From NCBI RefSeq assembly GCF_030915525.1, contig NZ_CP133269.1:5140001-5192194 (forward strand): a stretch of 52,194 nucleotides of DNA, in the 5' to 3' direction. Positions within the stretch are counted from its first letter, which is position 1, and each line of letters starts with the position of its first letter. A program made the translations under genes and the position numbers. The notes under the pieces were generated by a model, which searched no databases, was not told where the DNA came from, and worked only from the letters and a program-made list of their open reading frames with translations. Of the stretch, positions 29,527 to 39,299 are shown piece by piece. This DNA comes from Neobacillus sp. PS2-9. GTDB lineage: Bacteria > Bacillota > Bacilli > Bacillales > Cytobacillaceae.

Positions 29527-30483
29527 TTAATCAAACAATGTGCTTACAGACTGCTCTTCGTGGACACGAATAATGGCTTCACCAATTAATGGCGCAACCG
29601 ATAGGTTAATAATTTTACTGCTCTTCTTCTCTTCTGGAAGAGCTATAGAGTTAGTCACAACTAATTCTTTTATTTTTGAGTTTTCAATTCTTTCAATTGC
29701 CGGTCCTGACAACACAGGATGTGTACAGCAAGCAAAAACCTCTGCTGCACCATTCTCAACTAACGCATTAGCAGCAAGTGTAATTGTTCCTGCTGTATCA
29801 ATAATATCATCTATCAAAATGGCAACTTTTCCTTCTATGTTACCGACAATATTCATGACTTCTGCGACGTTTGGTCTTGGACGGCGTTTATCAATGATCG
29901 CTATTGGAGCTTTTAAGCGTTCAGCCATTTTTCTTGCTCTAGTTACACCGCCATGGTCTGGAGAAACAATAACGATGTCACCACTTAGATCTTTTGTCTT
30001 AAAGTATTCTGATAAAATAGGTACACCCATTAAGTGATCAATCGGAATATCAAAGAATCCTTGAATTTGAGGTGCGTGTAAATCCAGGCAGATTACACGA
30101 GTTGCACCAGCAGTCTCAACAAGGTTTGCAAATAGTTTTGCTGTAATTGGTTCACGTGCACGTGCTTTACGATCTTGACGGGCATAACCATAGTACGGCA
30201 TTACAATATTAATCGTTTTAGCAGACGCTCTCTTGAGGGCATCGATCATGATTAATAATTCCATGATATTTTCATTCACAGGTGAACTAGTTGACTGAAT
30301 GACATACACATCACAGCCACGAATACTTTCTTCAATATTTATTTGAATTTCACCGTCACTGAATCTAGTTACAGAGCTCTTCCCTAATTCAACTCCGATA
30401 ACTTTTGCTATTTCTCTCGCAAGTGGAACATTAGAATTTAAGCTAAATACCTTTAAGTTCGGATCTAAATATTGATTTGACAT
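29527..30483 (-). CDS. prs: Ribose-phosphate pyrophosphokinase (PRPP synthetase)
   Basis: Makes PRPP from ribose 5-phosphate and ATP for purine, pyrimidine, His and Trp synthesis. 318 residues. Visible are the flexible-loop region [16 protein letters not shown], the metal site [12 protein letters not shown], and the PRPP-binding signature [13 protein letters not shown]. It lies 23 bp after glmU in the conserved glmU-prs pair. Confidence 0.98.
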   Translation of the reverse strand: MSNQYLDPNLKVFSLNSNVPLAREIAKVIGVELGKSSVTRFSDGEIQINIEESIRGCDVYVIQSTSSPVNENIMELLIMIDALKRASAKTINIVMPYYGYARQDRKARAREPITAKLFANLVETAGATRVICLDLHAPQIQGFFDIPIDHLMGVPILSEYFKTKDLSGDIVIVSPDHGGVTRARKMAERLKAPIAIIDKRRPRPNVAEVMNIVGNIEGKVAILIDDIIDTAGTITLAANALVENGAAEVFACCTHPVLSGPAIERIENSKIKELVVTNSIALPEEKKSSKIINLSVAPLIGEAIIRVHEEQSVSTLFD

Positions 30484-30506
30484 GATGGCCCTCCAATTAT
30501 CATTGC

Positions 30507-31880
30507 TTATTTCCTTACATTAAGCTTTTGGACATAATTTTCTTTATTCACTTGTTGTGCACGGGCAATAGATAAGGCTTCACCTGGTACATCCTTTGTA
30601 ATGGTTGAACCGGCAGCCACGTATGCACCCTTGCCAATTGTGACAGGGGCAACTAGATTTGAGTTACAGCCGATGAAGACTCCATCTTCAATTTTTGTTA
30701 AATATTTATTTTTACCATCATAATTGACAGTAATGGAACCACAGCCAAGGTTTACATCACTGCCCACTTCCGCATCACCAATATAGCTTAAATGAGAAGC
30801 TTTGCTTCCTTTTCCGAAAACGGCCTTTTTGATCTCCACGAAGTTTCCGATTTTCACTTCATCTTCAATATTTGAATCCGGTCTAATATGTGCAAACGGA
30901 CCAATATTAACGTGTGAACCAATTGAGCTTTTATGTGCTACTGATTGGCGAATAACTGTCTCATTTCCAATCTGACAAGAATCAATTTCTGAATTTGGAC
31001 CAATATGACATTCAGAACCGATGATTGTGTTGCCTTTAATAATGGTTCCTGGATAGATGACAGTATCCTGTCCAATTTCAACTTCTGTCTCAATGTATGT
31101 GTTAGCAGGATCAATAATCGTAACACCATTACGCATATGAACAATATTTGTCCGATTGCGCATAATTCTCTCTGCTTCGGCTAGAGCTACACGATCATTT
31201 ACACCTAATGTTTCTTCAAATTCATTCGTTTGGAAGGCAGTCACTACCTCCCCTTGCTTTTTAAGAATTTCAATCACATCTGGTAAGTAATATTCCCCTT
31301 GAACATTGTCATTGGACACACTTCTTAATGCTTCGAACAATGCTCGATTGTCAAAACAGTATGTGCCTGTGTTAATTTCATTTATTTCACGTTCCGCTTC
31401 TGTAGCATCTTTATGCTCAACAATTTTTTCAACTAAGCCTTCTTCATTTCGTATGATTCGACCGTATCCAGTTGGGTTGTCTATTTTTGCTGTGAGGATT
31501 GTAGCTTTTGCAGATAATTCTTCATGTTGTTTGAAAATTGACTCCATCGTTTCGGCTGTTATTAGTGGCGTATCACCGCAAACGACGATGGTTACACCCT
31601 CTTTACCCTCAAGCATACTGCTTGCCTGCATCACTGCATGTGCAGTACCAAGCTGTTGCTCCTGTAAGGAGTAAAGACTGCTGTCACCTAACTGTGATTG
31701 CACCATTTCTGCTCCATGGCCAATAATTGTGACCATTTCTTGAACATTTAGTTTCATGATCTGGTCAACGACATGTTGTACCATTGGTTTGCCGCATACT
31801 GGGTGTAAAACTTTATAAAGCTTTGATTTCATCCGCGTACCTTGCCCTGCGGCTAAAATCACAGCATAACGATTAGACAT
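30507..31880 (-). CDS. glmU: Bifunctional GlmU: GlcN-1-P acetyltransferase / GlcNAc-1-P uridyltransferase
   Basis: Makes UDP-GlcNAc for peptidoglycan and teichoic acids. 457 residues. The N-terminal pyrophosphorylase (1-229) starts [20 protein letters not shown]. The C-terminal left-handed beta-helix (from about 250) has hexapeptide repeats ([18 protein letters not shown]) and the acetyl-CoA site near [20 protein letters not shown], quoted here in part. A 207-bp gap with the spoVG terminator separates it from spoVG. Confidence 0.98.
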   Translation of the reverse strand: MSNRYAVILAAGQGTRMKSKLYKVLHPVCGKPMVQHVVDQIMKLNVQEMVTIIGHGAEMVQSQLGDSSLYSLQEQQLGTAHAVMQASSMLEGKEGVTIVVCGDTPLITAETMESIFKQHEELSAKATILTAKIDNPTGYGRIIRNEEGLVEKIVEHKDATEAEREINEINTGTYCFDNRALFEALRSVSNDNVQGEYYLPDVIEILKKQGEVVTAFQTNEFEETLGVNDRVALAEAERIMRNRTNIVHMRNGVTIIDPANTYIETEVEIGQDTVIYPGTIIKGNTIIGSECHIGPNSEIDSCQIGNETVIRQSVAHKSSIGSHVNIGPFAHIRPDSNIEDEVKIGNFVEIKKAVFGKGSKASHLSYIGDAEVGSDVNLGCGSITVNYDGKNKYLTKIEDGVFIGCNSNLVAPVTIGKGAYVAAGSTITKDVPGEALSIARAQQVNKENYVQKLNVRK

Positions 31881-32042
31881 GGACAGTCCTCCAATTTACC
31901 TTTTTATCCATTAAAAATATTAACGTAAATTGGCTCTGTTTTCAAGGAATGAACGGTATGTGTCTAATTTCATAATATTAAGTTTTTTGTTTAAGGAGGA
32001 GAAATTTTGGTAGGGGATTATAAATAGACATTAATAGGCAAT

Positions 32043-32072
32043 AAAAAAGAGCCTTACTCAGAAGAAAGGCCC
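32043..32072 (-). terminator. Terminator after spoVG
   Basis: Minus strand: GGGCCTT / AAGGCTC stem (one G-U) with a ten-base loop, then TTTTTTATT. Confidence 0.8.
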
Positions 32073-32087
32073 TAGTTGTTAAAATCC

Positions 32088-32378
32088 TTAGGAAGCTCCG
32101 GCTTCTTCAAATTCTACTTCCATTTCACCTAAACGGTGGTACTCAGCCAAAACAGCTTCTTGGATTTTACCGCGTGTTCCTGAATTGATTGGATGCGCAA
32201 TGTCACGAAATTCTCCATCTGGAGTACGTTTACTTGGCATAGCTACAAATAAACCGTTGTTTCCGTCGATAACGCGGATGTCATGAACAACAAATTCATT
32301 GTCCAATGTGATCGATGCAATCGCTCTCATTCTTCCATCCGTGTTAACCCGGCGTAATCTTACGTCAGTTACTTCCAT
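32088..32378 (-). CDS. spoVG: RNA-binding regulator SpoVG
   Basis: Small conserved regulator of septation and sporulation, 96 residues, full length ([20 protein letters not shown] at start, [14 protein letters not shown] in the middle). An acidic alanine-rich C-terminus is typical. In B. subtilis it is transcribed by sigma-H and repressed by AbrB; abrB is also in this window and a sigma-H-type promoter is present upstream. Confidence 0.98.
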   Translation of the reverse strand: MEVTDVRLRRVNTDGRMRAIASITLDNEFVVHDIRVIDGNNGLFVAMPSKRTPDGEFRDIAHPINSGTRGKIQEAVLAEYHRLGEMEVEFEEAGAS

Positions 32379-32420
32379 GTGCTCACACCCTTTTCTTTGT
32401 ATAAAAAGCTAGTTTAATAA

Positions 32421-32445
32421 ATTCAACAATTATTTTCATTTTCCT
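32421..32445 (-). promoter_or_regulatory. Candidate sigma-H promoter of spoVG with upstream A/T tract
   Basis: Minus strand: AGGAAAA (32439-32445), 11 bp, GTTGAAT (32421-32427), resembling the sigma-H consensus RnAGGAwww-N11/12-RnnGAAT. Directly upstream (32446-32475) is a nearly pure A/T block, the position of the AbrB-bound region at B. subtilis spoVG. Confidence 0.65.
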
Positions 32446-32538
32446 TCTTTAAATAAAAAAAAATTTTGAAAATTTAGGGCAAAATAGTGAACATTTGTAA
32501 AAAATGGCTACTTATATCCTATTTTTAACCCATAAAAA

Positions 32539-32615
32539 GGCTCTGTTAAAATTTATCTGTCGATTTCCGCTCCAATTTACAGGGTATAAAAATTAACTTT
32601 CGGTTTATCAAAAAA
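32539..32615 (+). mobile_element. MITE remnant A (internal deletion)
   Basis: Keeps the left end GGCTCTGTTAAAATTT and GATTTCCGCTCC, then jumps straight to the right-arm sequence CAATTTACAGGGTATAAAAATT. The right terminus is decayed. The junction lies in the TTCCGCTCC motif present in both arms of full-length copies. Confidence 0.75.
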
Positions 32616-32672
32616 ATCACTTTCCACGAACATTAGAAACCTTCTCGAATCTCGATAACCTAATTTTTATAC

Positions 32673-32697
32673 AAAAAGCCAGGCGTTTAGCCTGGCT
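32673..32697 (-). terminator. Orphan terminator between the array and spoVG
   Basis: Minus strand: AGCCAGGC-TAAAC-GCCTGGCT followed by TTTTTG, a perfect 8-bp stem. ridA already has its own terminator 350 bp upstream, and no annotated gene lies between the two. Confidence 0.85.
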
Positions 32698-32780
32698 CAA
32701 GTATCCTCCTATAAATTTATGTGTTGATCACCTCTTGAAGTACCTTAATAATTTCCTTTTTTATATGATTTTCTTTCTTT

Positions 32781-32890
32781 CTCGTCATTTTCGATGATTT
32801 ACTCGTCAAAAATATGATTTACTCGTCTATTTTTCTATTTTACTCGTCAAACTCACACTTTACTCGTCAATAACCCCATTTTACTCGCCA
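32781..32890 (-). repeat. Six-unit array of TGACGAGTAAA cores, 20.5-bp period
   Basis: Read on the minus strand, the core TTGACGAGTAAA (variants TTGGCGAG, TAGACGAG, ATGACGAGAAAG) recurs six times. The CTCGYC element on the plus strand begins at 32781, 32802, 32822, 32843, 32863 and 32884, giving intervals of 21, 20, 21, 20 and 21. The 9-10 bases between cores are unrelated to each other. The alternation excludes a coding repeat and keeps each core on the same DNA face. No protein is assigned. Confidence 0.85.
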
Positions 32891-32977
32891 ATTACTAAAC
32901 TACACCCACTCTTCCAGAAAAACACCACAATTATCAAGATTTTGGTGGAGCTGAATTATATACTTTCTTATCTTTTA

Positions 32978-33048
32978 GGCTCTGTTAAACTTGCCTGCTG
33001 ATTTCCGCTCCAATCAACAGGATATCAAAAATGTTCTTTAACACAGTC
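32978..33048 (+). mobile_element. MITE remnant B (internal deletion, 71 bp)
   Basis: Both termini are kept (GGCTCTGTTAAACTTGCC and TTCTTTAACACAGTC), but the core is replaced by the fused junction GATTTCCGCTCC-AATCAACAGG. The element ends exactly where the A-run that codes the ridA terminator T-tract begins. Confidence 0.85.
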
Positions 33049-33079
33049 AAAAAAAAAACGCTCGATTATTTTACGAGCG
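33049..33079 (-). terminator. Terminator overlapping the end of ridA
   Basis: Minus strand: CGCTCG / CGAGCG stem with the ridA stop codon in its loop, followed by ten T. Confidence 0.85.
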
Positions 33080-33440
33080 CAATTACTTCGATTTCTACTG
33101 ATACATCTTTAGGAAGACGAGCCACTTCTACACAAGAACGTGCAGGTTTATGCGTGCTGAAATACTCACCATATACTTGATTAATAGCCGCAAAATCATC
33201 CATACTTTTAATAAATACTGTAGCTTTTACTACCGTTTCAAAGGAGGCACCTGCTTCTGTTAGGACAGCCTGTAAATTTTTAAACACCTGGTGTGTCTGT
33301 TCTTTCACATCACCGGTTACTAAATCCCCTTCAGCAGTCAACGGGATTTGGCCAGAGCTATAAAACAGATTATTTACGATTATACCTTGCGAATAAGGAC
33401 CGATTGCCGCTGGTGCTTGCTTAGTTTGGACTGTTCTCAT
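33066..33440 (-). CDS. ridA: RidA-family enamine/imine deaminase (YabJ)
   Basis: Hydrolyses reactive 2-aminoacrylate-type enamines; in B. subtilis YabJ is co-transcribed with purR and linked to purine control. 124 residues. The family signature [23 protein letters not shown] near the C-terminus (quoted in part: [18 protein letters not shown]) holds the conserved arginine, and IGPYSQGI is near the start. It lies one base after purR. Its terminator stem includes the last codons. Confidence 0.97.
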   Translation of the reverse strand: MRTVQTKQAPAAIGPYSQGIIVNNLFYSSGQIPLTAEGDLVTGDVKEQTHQVFKNLQAVLTEAGASFETVVKATVFIKSMDDFAAINQVYGEYFSTHKPARSCVEVARLPKDVSVEIEVIALVK

Positions 33441-33441
33441 T

Positions 33442-34269
33442 TTAACTCCTCCATATCGAAAAATAATTTCCTGCTTCTACTTTTATCTTTTTCCCTTTTA
33501 CATCGACATCTGAGAGCTGCACGAGTGAGATATACTCATCTACTAAGCGCTCTTGCATTTTTTCAGCCTCTACTAACACCGCAATTCCAGCTAAATGAGC
33601 ATTAAATTCCTCTAGCATACTAATCATGCCCATTACGGTACCGCCAGCCTTCATAAAATCGTCGACAATAAGTACACGGGAATTCTGCTTCATGCTTCTC
33701 TTAGAAAGAACCATAGTTTGTATTCTTTTGGCTGAACCAGAGACATAATTGATGCTAACTGTTGGCCCTTCCGTTACCTTACTATCCCTTCTAACGATAA
33801 CAACAGGGACATTTAATTGACTGGCAACAGCGTAAGCAAGGGGAATTCCTTTGGTTGCTACTGTCATGACCACGTCAATTTTTGCATCTGCATAGGCAGA
33901 TGCTATAATCCGTCCGGCCTTTTGCACAACCTGAGGGTCGCCTAAAATATCGGTTAAATATAAATACCCTCCAGGCAGAAGTCTTTCGGGATTTGCAATT
34001 AAGGTACATAATTCATTGACAAAAGGCTCCGCCTCTTCTTTACTGACTTTGACAAAGAATTTTACACCGCCCGAAGCACCAGGAACGGTTTGCAATGTCC
34101 CTATTCCTCTTTGCTCAAAGGTTTCCTTCACAATCGCTAGGTCCTCACTTATGGAAGACTTTGCTGACGCATAACGTTCTGCGAAAAAAGTGAGTGGAAC
34201 AAGCTGACGAGGATGGTCGAGTAAATAATTTGTCATATCAATCAAACGTTCACTGCGTCGAAATTTCAT
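33442..34269 (-). CDS. purR: Purine operon repressor PurR
   Basis: PRPP-responsive repressor of purine genes. 275 residues: an N-terminal winged helix (1-75; [19 protein letters not shown]) and a C-terminal phosphoribosyltransferase-like domain whose PRPP loop reads [16 protein letters not shown]. The loop is complete, so effector binding should be intact. I see no clear PurBox in the short gap to ispE. Forms a unit with ridA. Confidence 0.97.
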   Translation of the reverse strand: MKFRRSERLIDMTNYLLDHPRQLVPLTFFAERYASAKSSISEDLAIVKETFEQRGIGTLQTVPGASGGVKFFVKVSKEEAEPFVNELCTLIANPERLLPGGYLYLTDILGDPQVVQKAGRIIASAYADAKIDVVMTVATKGIPLAYAVASQLNVPVVIVRRDSKVTEGPTVSINYVSGSAKRIQTMVLSKRSMKQNSRVLIVDDFMKAGGTVMGMISMLEEFNAHLAGIAVLVEAEKMQERLVDEYISLVQLSDVDVKGKKIKVEAGNYFSIWRS

Positions 34270-34323
34270 AAAGAACCCCCAAAACCCGTATATTCTACTT
34301 AAAGAATATATTATTGTACGTCT

Positions 34324-35193
34324 CTAATCAAGCGTGTGTCGCTCACCCAACAAACGGACAGCAAAGACCTGATCACAGAATCCTCTTAATCCATTATAGA
34401 TTCGGTGCATACGGGAATCATGCTGGACAATACCAAATACTGTTGGACCGCTTCCGCTCATGAGGACTGCATCTGCTCCGAAGCGCTTCATTTGATCCTT
34501 TATCTGGGCAACCTCAGGGTGGAGGTTTAACGTAACCTCTTCTAAGACGTTCCCCATATTACTGCATACCTTTTGATAATCATGCTGGTTAATGGCCTCA
34601 ATCATTCCTGGAATATCAGGGTGCTTCATTCCATTAACATCTAGTCTTCGGTATACTTCAGCTGTTGAAACGCCAATAAACGGTTTCGCTAGAATAACCC
34701 AGCAAGTCGGTGGTGCAGGAAGCTCGGTAATCATTTCCCCTCTACCCTTTGCTAGAGCCGTCCCACCATATACACAAAAAGAAACATCCGATCCAATTTC
34801 TGAGCCCAGCTCAGCTAATTGATCTAAGGTTAAACCAAGATCCCAAAGCTTATTTAAGCCTCTTAAGGTGGCAGCAGCATCACTGCTTCCTCCTGCGAGT
34901 CCTGCAGCAACTGGAATCGTTTTTTCAATCGTTATGACAACACCCTTTTTTACCTGAAAGCGGTCCTTTAAAAGCTGTGCAGCTTGATAAGCTAAGTTAC
35001 GCTGGTCATCAGGTACATAACGATTATGAGATTGAATATGTATTTTATCTTGATTTAATAAGGTGAGTTCCACCCGATCCGCCAAATCGATGGTTGTCAT
35101 TATCATTTCTACTTCATGATATCCATCCGGACGTTTATGTAAAACATCTAATGCTAAATTGATTTTGGCCGGTGCTTTTACTAAAAGCTTCAC
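34324..35193 (-). CDS. ispE: 4-diphosphocytidyl-2-C-methyl-D-erythritol kinase
   Basis: GHMP kinase of the MEP isoprenoid pathway. 289 residues when started at GTG 35193, which has AGGTGG five bases upstream and gives [21 protein letters not shown] at 35202 would sit on that site. Motifs: [28 protein letters not shown] (ATP loop) and [10 protein letters not shown] separate 54-bp gap with a small ATATTC/GAATAT dyad leads to purR. Confidence 0.96.
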   Translation of the reverse strand: MKLLVKAPAKINLALDVLHKRPDGYHEVEMIMTTIDLADRVELTLLNQDKIHIQSHNRYVPDDQRNLAYQAAQLLKDRFQVKKGVVITIEKTIPVAAGLAGGSSDAAATLRGLNKLWDLGLTLDQLAELGSEIGSDVSFCVYGGTALAKGRGEMITELPAPPTCWVILAKPFIGVSTAEVYRRLDVNGMKHPDIPGMIEAINQHDYQKVCSNMGNVLEEVTLNLHPEVAQIKDQMKRFGADAVLMSGSGPTVFGIVQHDSRMHRIYNGLRGFCDQVFAVRLLGERHTLD

Positions 35194-35570
35194 TACGTCC
35201 ACCTACTTCTATATTATCCACCCCTAAGCGAGTTATTTGCATACGGGCGCTTTCCGAAAAATCCACATTTTGTCCTATTTTACCACAAAAAGATAAATGT
35301 AAGACGTCAGTTATCATATATCTTAATAAATTTATGCTATTTTCGCCAAGGTTGTTAATAATTGTACAGATTTCACTATAATTCCTTGACAGATGAACCT
35401 CTAGTTCAGACACAATTTCCCTTGGGATCAGCTATTCTGTCCGACTCCCATCGATTCGGACAAGGGTGCACTGGTTTTCACTGACTCTGTCCATATTCTC
35501 ATCACGAGTGTTGCTGCTTTAGAAATACATATATATATATAAATAAATACCAGAGGGCATAGCCCCCTGG
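35194..35570. other. Gene-poor ispE leader region with two hairpins
   Basis: Between ispE and MITE copy 4. Holds (a) CCAGGGGG-CTATG-CCCTCTGG (35550-35570, minus strand) followed by a T/A-rich run, a likely terminator of sspF now separated from it by the MITE; (b) a TGTCCGA/TCGGACA dyad (35438-35462); (c) a possible extended -10 TGGTAAAAT for ispE; (d) an open frame 35135-35413 discussed as a finding. Confidence 0.5.
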
Positions 35571-35625
35571 CAGCTGTGGGACAGATTTTGTTTAAACGAA
35601 ATGCTTACTCACCTTTTTAAAGATT

Positions 35626-35808
35626 GGCTCTGTTAAACTTGCCTGTTGATTTCCGCTCCAGGCACTTCGCTTTCCGTGGGTGTTTCGTTGAGCCTCCTCG
35701 GCGCAAGCGCCTGCGGGGTCTCACCTGAACCATACTCCCATAGGAGTCTTCGTGCCTTCCGCTCCAATCAACAGGGCGTACAAATCAACACTGTTCTTTA
35801 ACACAGCC
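35626..35808 (+). mobile_element. MITE copy 4 with 7/8 target duplication
   Basis: Well-preserved copy: GGCTCTGTTAAACTTGCCTG at the left and CTGTTCTTTAACACAGCC at the right. Flanking octamers TAAAGATT (35618-35625) and TAAGGATT (35809-35816) differ by one base. The right duplication overlaps the sspF stop codon (35815-35817), so the element landed at the very end of that gene. Confidence 0.9.
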
Positions 35809-35814
35809 TAAGGA

Positions 35815-36000
35815 TTAAGAATGTGAACCTCGATTGACCATTTGTTGCTGGGCAAGTTCCATGGCCCGCTTCACCATATTTCCTGCGTCCTTGGACTTAA
35901 TACCGCCCCAACCTTCTTTTTGAACCACATCATAAAAACCAAGCTCTTTTGCAAGCTCTACTTTCAGTCGATCGGACATAATTCCTCTTCTCCTGGCCAT
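35815..36000 (-). CDS. sspF: Small acid-soluble spore protein SspF (alpha/beta type)
   Basis: Forespore DNA-binding SASP of 61 residues. Begins [20 protein letters not shown]; the conserved [27 protein letters not shown] core (here quoted as [18 protein letters not shown]) includes the GPR-like region. ATG start with AAGGGGG upstream. A perfect sigma-G -10 CATACTA lies at 36032-36038 on the minus strand. Located between veg and ispE as in B. subtilis. Confidence 0.95.
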   Translation of the reverse strand: MARRRGIMSDRLKVELAKELGFYDVVQKEGWGGIKSKDAGNMVKRAMELAQQQMVNRGSHS

Positions 36001-36031
36001 CTAAACAACCCCCTTCAGCCCACAGCATTAT

Positions 36032-36038
36032 TAGTATG
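36032..36038 (-). promoter_or_regulatory. Sigma-G-type -10 element before sspF
   Basis: CATACTA on the minus strand, 32 bases before the ATG. I do not find a convincing GHATR at 17-18 bp, so only the -10 is called. Confidence 0.45.
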
Positions 36039-36110
36039 GGATAAAAGGGAATGATTAAATCGGAATCACAAGAGTTCCTGGAGCCAAACCTAGTGTAATC
36101 TAAAGACAGC

Positions 36111-36138
36111 AAAAAGCAGTAAACTTTAAGTTTACTGC
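36111..36138 (-). terminator. Terminator after veg
   Basis: Minus strand: GCAGTAAACT / AGTTTACTGC stem with a short loop, then TTTTTG. Confidence 0.85.
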
Positions 36139-36155
36139 CACTCATTGCTTATATA

Positions 36156-36419
36156 CTAACTTAAAGCTACATGTCCTGTTGTTTCATCGTAGAATGTAAT
36201 TTGAACTGTTTCCGTTAAGACATCCGCATAGCTGTATGAAACACGCTCGAATGAATTTTCATCTTGGTCAAGTTCAATAACAAAAACAGATGGGTAAGTT
36301 TCAGCTAAAACACCGGAACGTTCAATCGTCTTTCTACGTCCTCCATTTGCCTTTAGCAGTAACCTTTTCCCTAAGTTTGTGTCGAGAGCCTTTTTAATAT
36401 CGGCTAAGGTTTTTGGCAT
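36156..36419 (-). CDS. veg: Veg protein
   Basis: Small highly expressed protein linked to biofilm matrix control in B. subtilis. 87 residues from [40 protein letters not shown] is the invariant core (quoted in part: [19 protein letters not shown]). The frame remains open upstream through the promoters, but the ATG at 36419 has GAGGTGG seven bases ahead. Two strong sigma-A promoters lie upstream. Confidence 0.96.
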   Translation of the reverse strand: MPKTLADIKKALDTNLGKRLLLKANGGRRKTIERSGVLAETYPSVFVIELDQDENSFERVSYSYADVLTETVQITFYDETTGHVALS

Positions 36420-36440
36420 TCGGTCCACCTCACTGTGTAA

Positions 36441-36511
36441 AGTATAACACACTGACATAATTCTGTCAAACAAAAACATAAATTATATCAGTCCAACAAA
36501 ATGATTGTCAA
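36441..36511 (-). promoter_or_regulatory. Tandem sigma-A promoters of veg
   Basis: Minus strand. Proximal: TTGACA (36464-36469), 17 bp, TATACT (36441-36446). Distal: TTGACA (36506-36511), 18 bp, TATAAT (36482-36487). Both -35 boxes are perfect, matching the reputation of Pveg as a very strong vegetative promoter. Confidence 0.88.
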
Positions 36512-36589
36512 TCCTTTTTCTTCTACTTTTTCTCTAAAATTTCAACATTCCTATCGTTACCGTATTGGACGTGGATTATGTATCACTCA

Positions 36590-36620
36590 TAAAAAAATAA
36601 GCCCATTAGAATAATGGGGC
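36590..36620 (-). terminator. Terminator after yabG
   Basis: Minus strand: GCCCCATTA-TTC-TAATGGGC followed by TTATTTTTTT. Confidence 0.85.
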
Positions 36621-36654
36621 AGTACTTATTAGTACTTCCGCTTCTCTAATAAGC

Positions 36655-37542
36655 TTATTCTTCTTCTTCCTCGTGGTGTGGCCTGTAGGGCATTCCCGTA
36701 CGTAATACCCCTTTTGTTTCAATTCCTCCAAGCCCCTTTTCACCAGTTAGTGTATTCCTTAGAACATCCCAAACGTTTATTCTTTCCATAAAGGGTGTAA
36801 AGCTTATTTTAGCAACAATATAAACGGGGTCTAACGCATGAATATTGATCCTGGATGGTGAGCTGGCAAAGTTTGCTCCTGCATGAATGAGGGATTCAAA
36901 GTGAGATTGGCAGGCTCCAGCAAAAATAACAAGTTGATCTAAATGAGGAATCTTTTTTCTAGCTTCTCTAACTGTTTGAACGAAATGTTTGGAATGTCGG
37001 TAAGCATTAATATCTGTTATCTTTCCCTTTGCCTTTGAATACGCATCGTGACCAGTGATAACGAGAATATCAGGACGATAATAATCAATTAATTCACCAA
37101 TTCTCTCAGGCATTTCCTTTTCATTGCAATGTATTCCAAGCACAGGTATTCCAATCTTTTCGTATAAAGTCATGCATTTTTTTAAATAGGCAGGATCTCC
37201 ATCTAAATGGAGGACCTTCCCTGGGATTTGAAAGTAATTGCTCGGCTTCACATATCCCCCAGTAGCCTCATATTCTTGCCTTTGCCTTAACAGATCTACA
37301 TCCTGTTCAAACAGTTTTAATGATTGTTCCTCGAGCGTTCTATATTCTTGTTCCAGTTTCACTCTTTCATTTTGGTCAATACTGACTAAATCAGTGAAAG
37401 GTGAATCTGCGATCAGACGAAAATCCTCACCATAAAGGATAGCAACTTTTTGGCCGTTTATATGTTGAATATCAATAACGCGAAATAGAATATCACAGTT
37501 ATATGATTTTCTACCGACAATATCCATTATTTTTATATTCAC
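36655..37542 (-). CDS. yabG: Sporulation-specific protease YabG
   Basis: Mother-cell protease that trims spore coat proteins in B. subtilis. 295 residues. The start GTG at 37542 has GGAG eight bases upstream and gives VNIKIMDIVGRKSYNCD; a GTG at 37551 overlaps that site. C-terminal LFEQ... to DPVYIVAKISFTPFMERINVWDV region is family-typical, and ITGHDAYSKAKG and FAGACQSHFESL carry candidate catalytic His/Cys (inference). A sigma-K-type promoter is upstream. Confidence 0.94.
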   Translation of the reverse strand: MNIKIMDIVGRKSYNCDILFRVIDIQHINGQKVAILYGEDFRLIADSPFTDLVSIDQNERVKLEQEYRTLEEQSLKLFEQDVDLLRQRQEYEATGGYVKPSNYFQIPGKVLHLDGDPAYLKKCMTLYEKIGIPVLGIHCNEKEMPERIGELIDYYRPDILVITGHDAYSKAKGKITDINAYRHSKHFVQTVREARKKIPHLDQLVIFAGACQSHFESLIHAGANFASSPSRINIHALDPVYIVAKISFTPFMERINVWDVLRNTLTGEKGLGGIETKGVLRTGMPYRPHHEEEEE

Positions 37543-37598
37543 TGCCGTCACTCCAATAAGACCAGCAAAAGGGCCTTTTCTAGATAGTTTCTCTTCCT

Positions 37599-37627
37599 TA
37601 GGCTATGCTAAGTGCATTGTCTTTGTG
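37599..37627 (-). promoter_or_regulatory. Candidate sigma-K promoter of yabG
   Basis: Minus strand: CAC (37625-37627), about 17 bp after its AC, then CATAGCCTA (37599-37607), matching AC-N16/17-CATANNNTA. Confidence 0.55.
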
Positions 37628-37631
37628 AAAA

Positions 37632-37655
37632 AGAAAAAGACCCTTTATAAGAGTC

Positions 37656-37657
<2 letters not shown>
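37632..37657 (-). terminator. Terminator after rsmA
   Basis: Minus strand: AAGACTC / GGGTCTT stem (one U-G) with an eight-base loop, then TTTTCTTTTTC. Its first bases overlap the rsmA stop codon. It shares its T-tract side with the yabG promoter region. Confidence 0.7.
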
Positions 37658-39090
<1,433 letters not shown>

Positions 39091-39259
39091 AATAAAAGCC
39101 AATTCCTTCGTAATAAAATTAAGAAAAAATGAAAAAAATTTGAAACAATTCTGTAATGTCCATCGTCTATATTATTGAACAGATTCATACACTAAACTAA
39201 AGAAATAAAGAAAAAATGATAAAGTATGTATCGATGTAAGTATAAAGAAAAACTCGGAA

Positions 39260-39292
39260 AAAGCAAAATGCAGAGGAAGGACCCTCTGCACA
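39260..39292 (-). terminator. Terminator after yabE
   Basis: Minus strand: TGCAGAGG / CCTCTGCA stem over GTCCTT, then TTTTGCTTTTT. Confidence 0.85.
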
Positions 39293-39299
39293 GAATAAA

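Noticed and set aside
31932..31945. Possible solo MITE end GGCTCTGTT between spoVG and glmU
   Set aside because: Only nine bases match and no inner sequence or partner end follows; chance cannot be excluded.
31993..32030. Perfect ribosome site AAGGAGGAG with a TTG on the plus strand
   Set aside because: The frame closes after six codons and is opposite to all neighbours; probably chance.
32781..32890. CRISPR array
   Set aside because: Repeat core is only 10-12 bp with 9-10 bp spacers and no cas genes; CRISPR repeats are about 24-37 bp with spacers of similar length.
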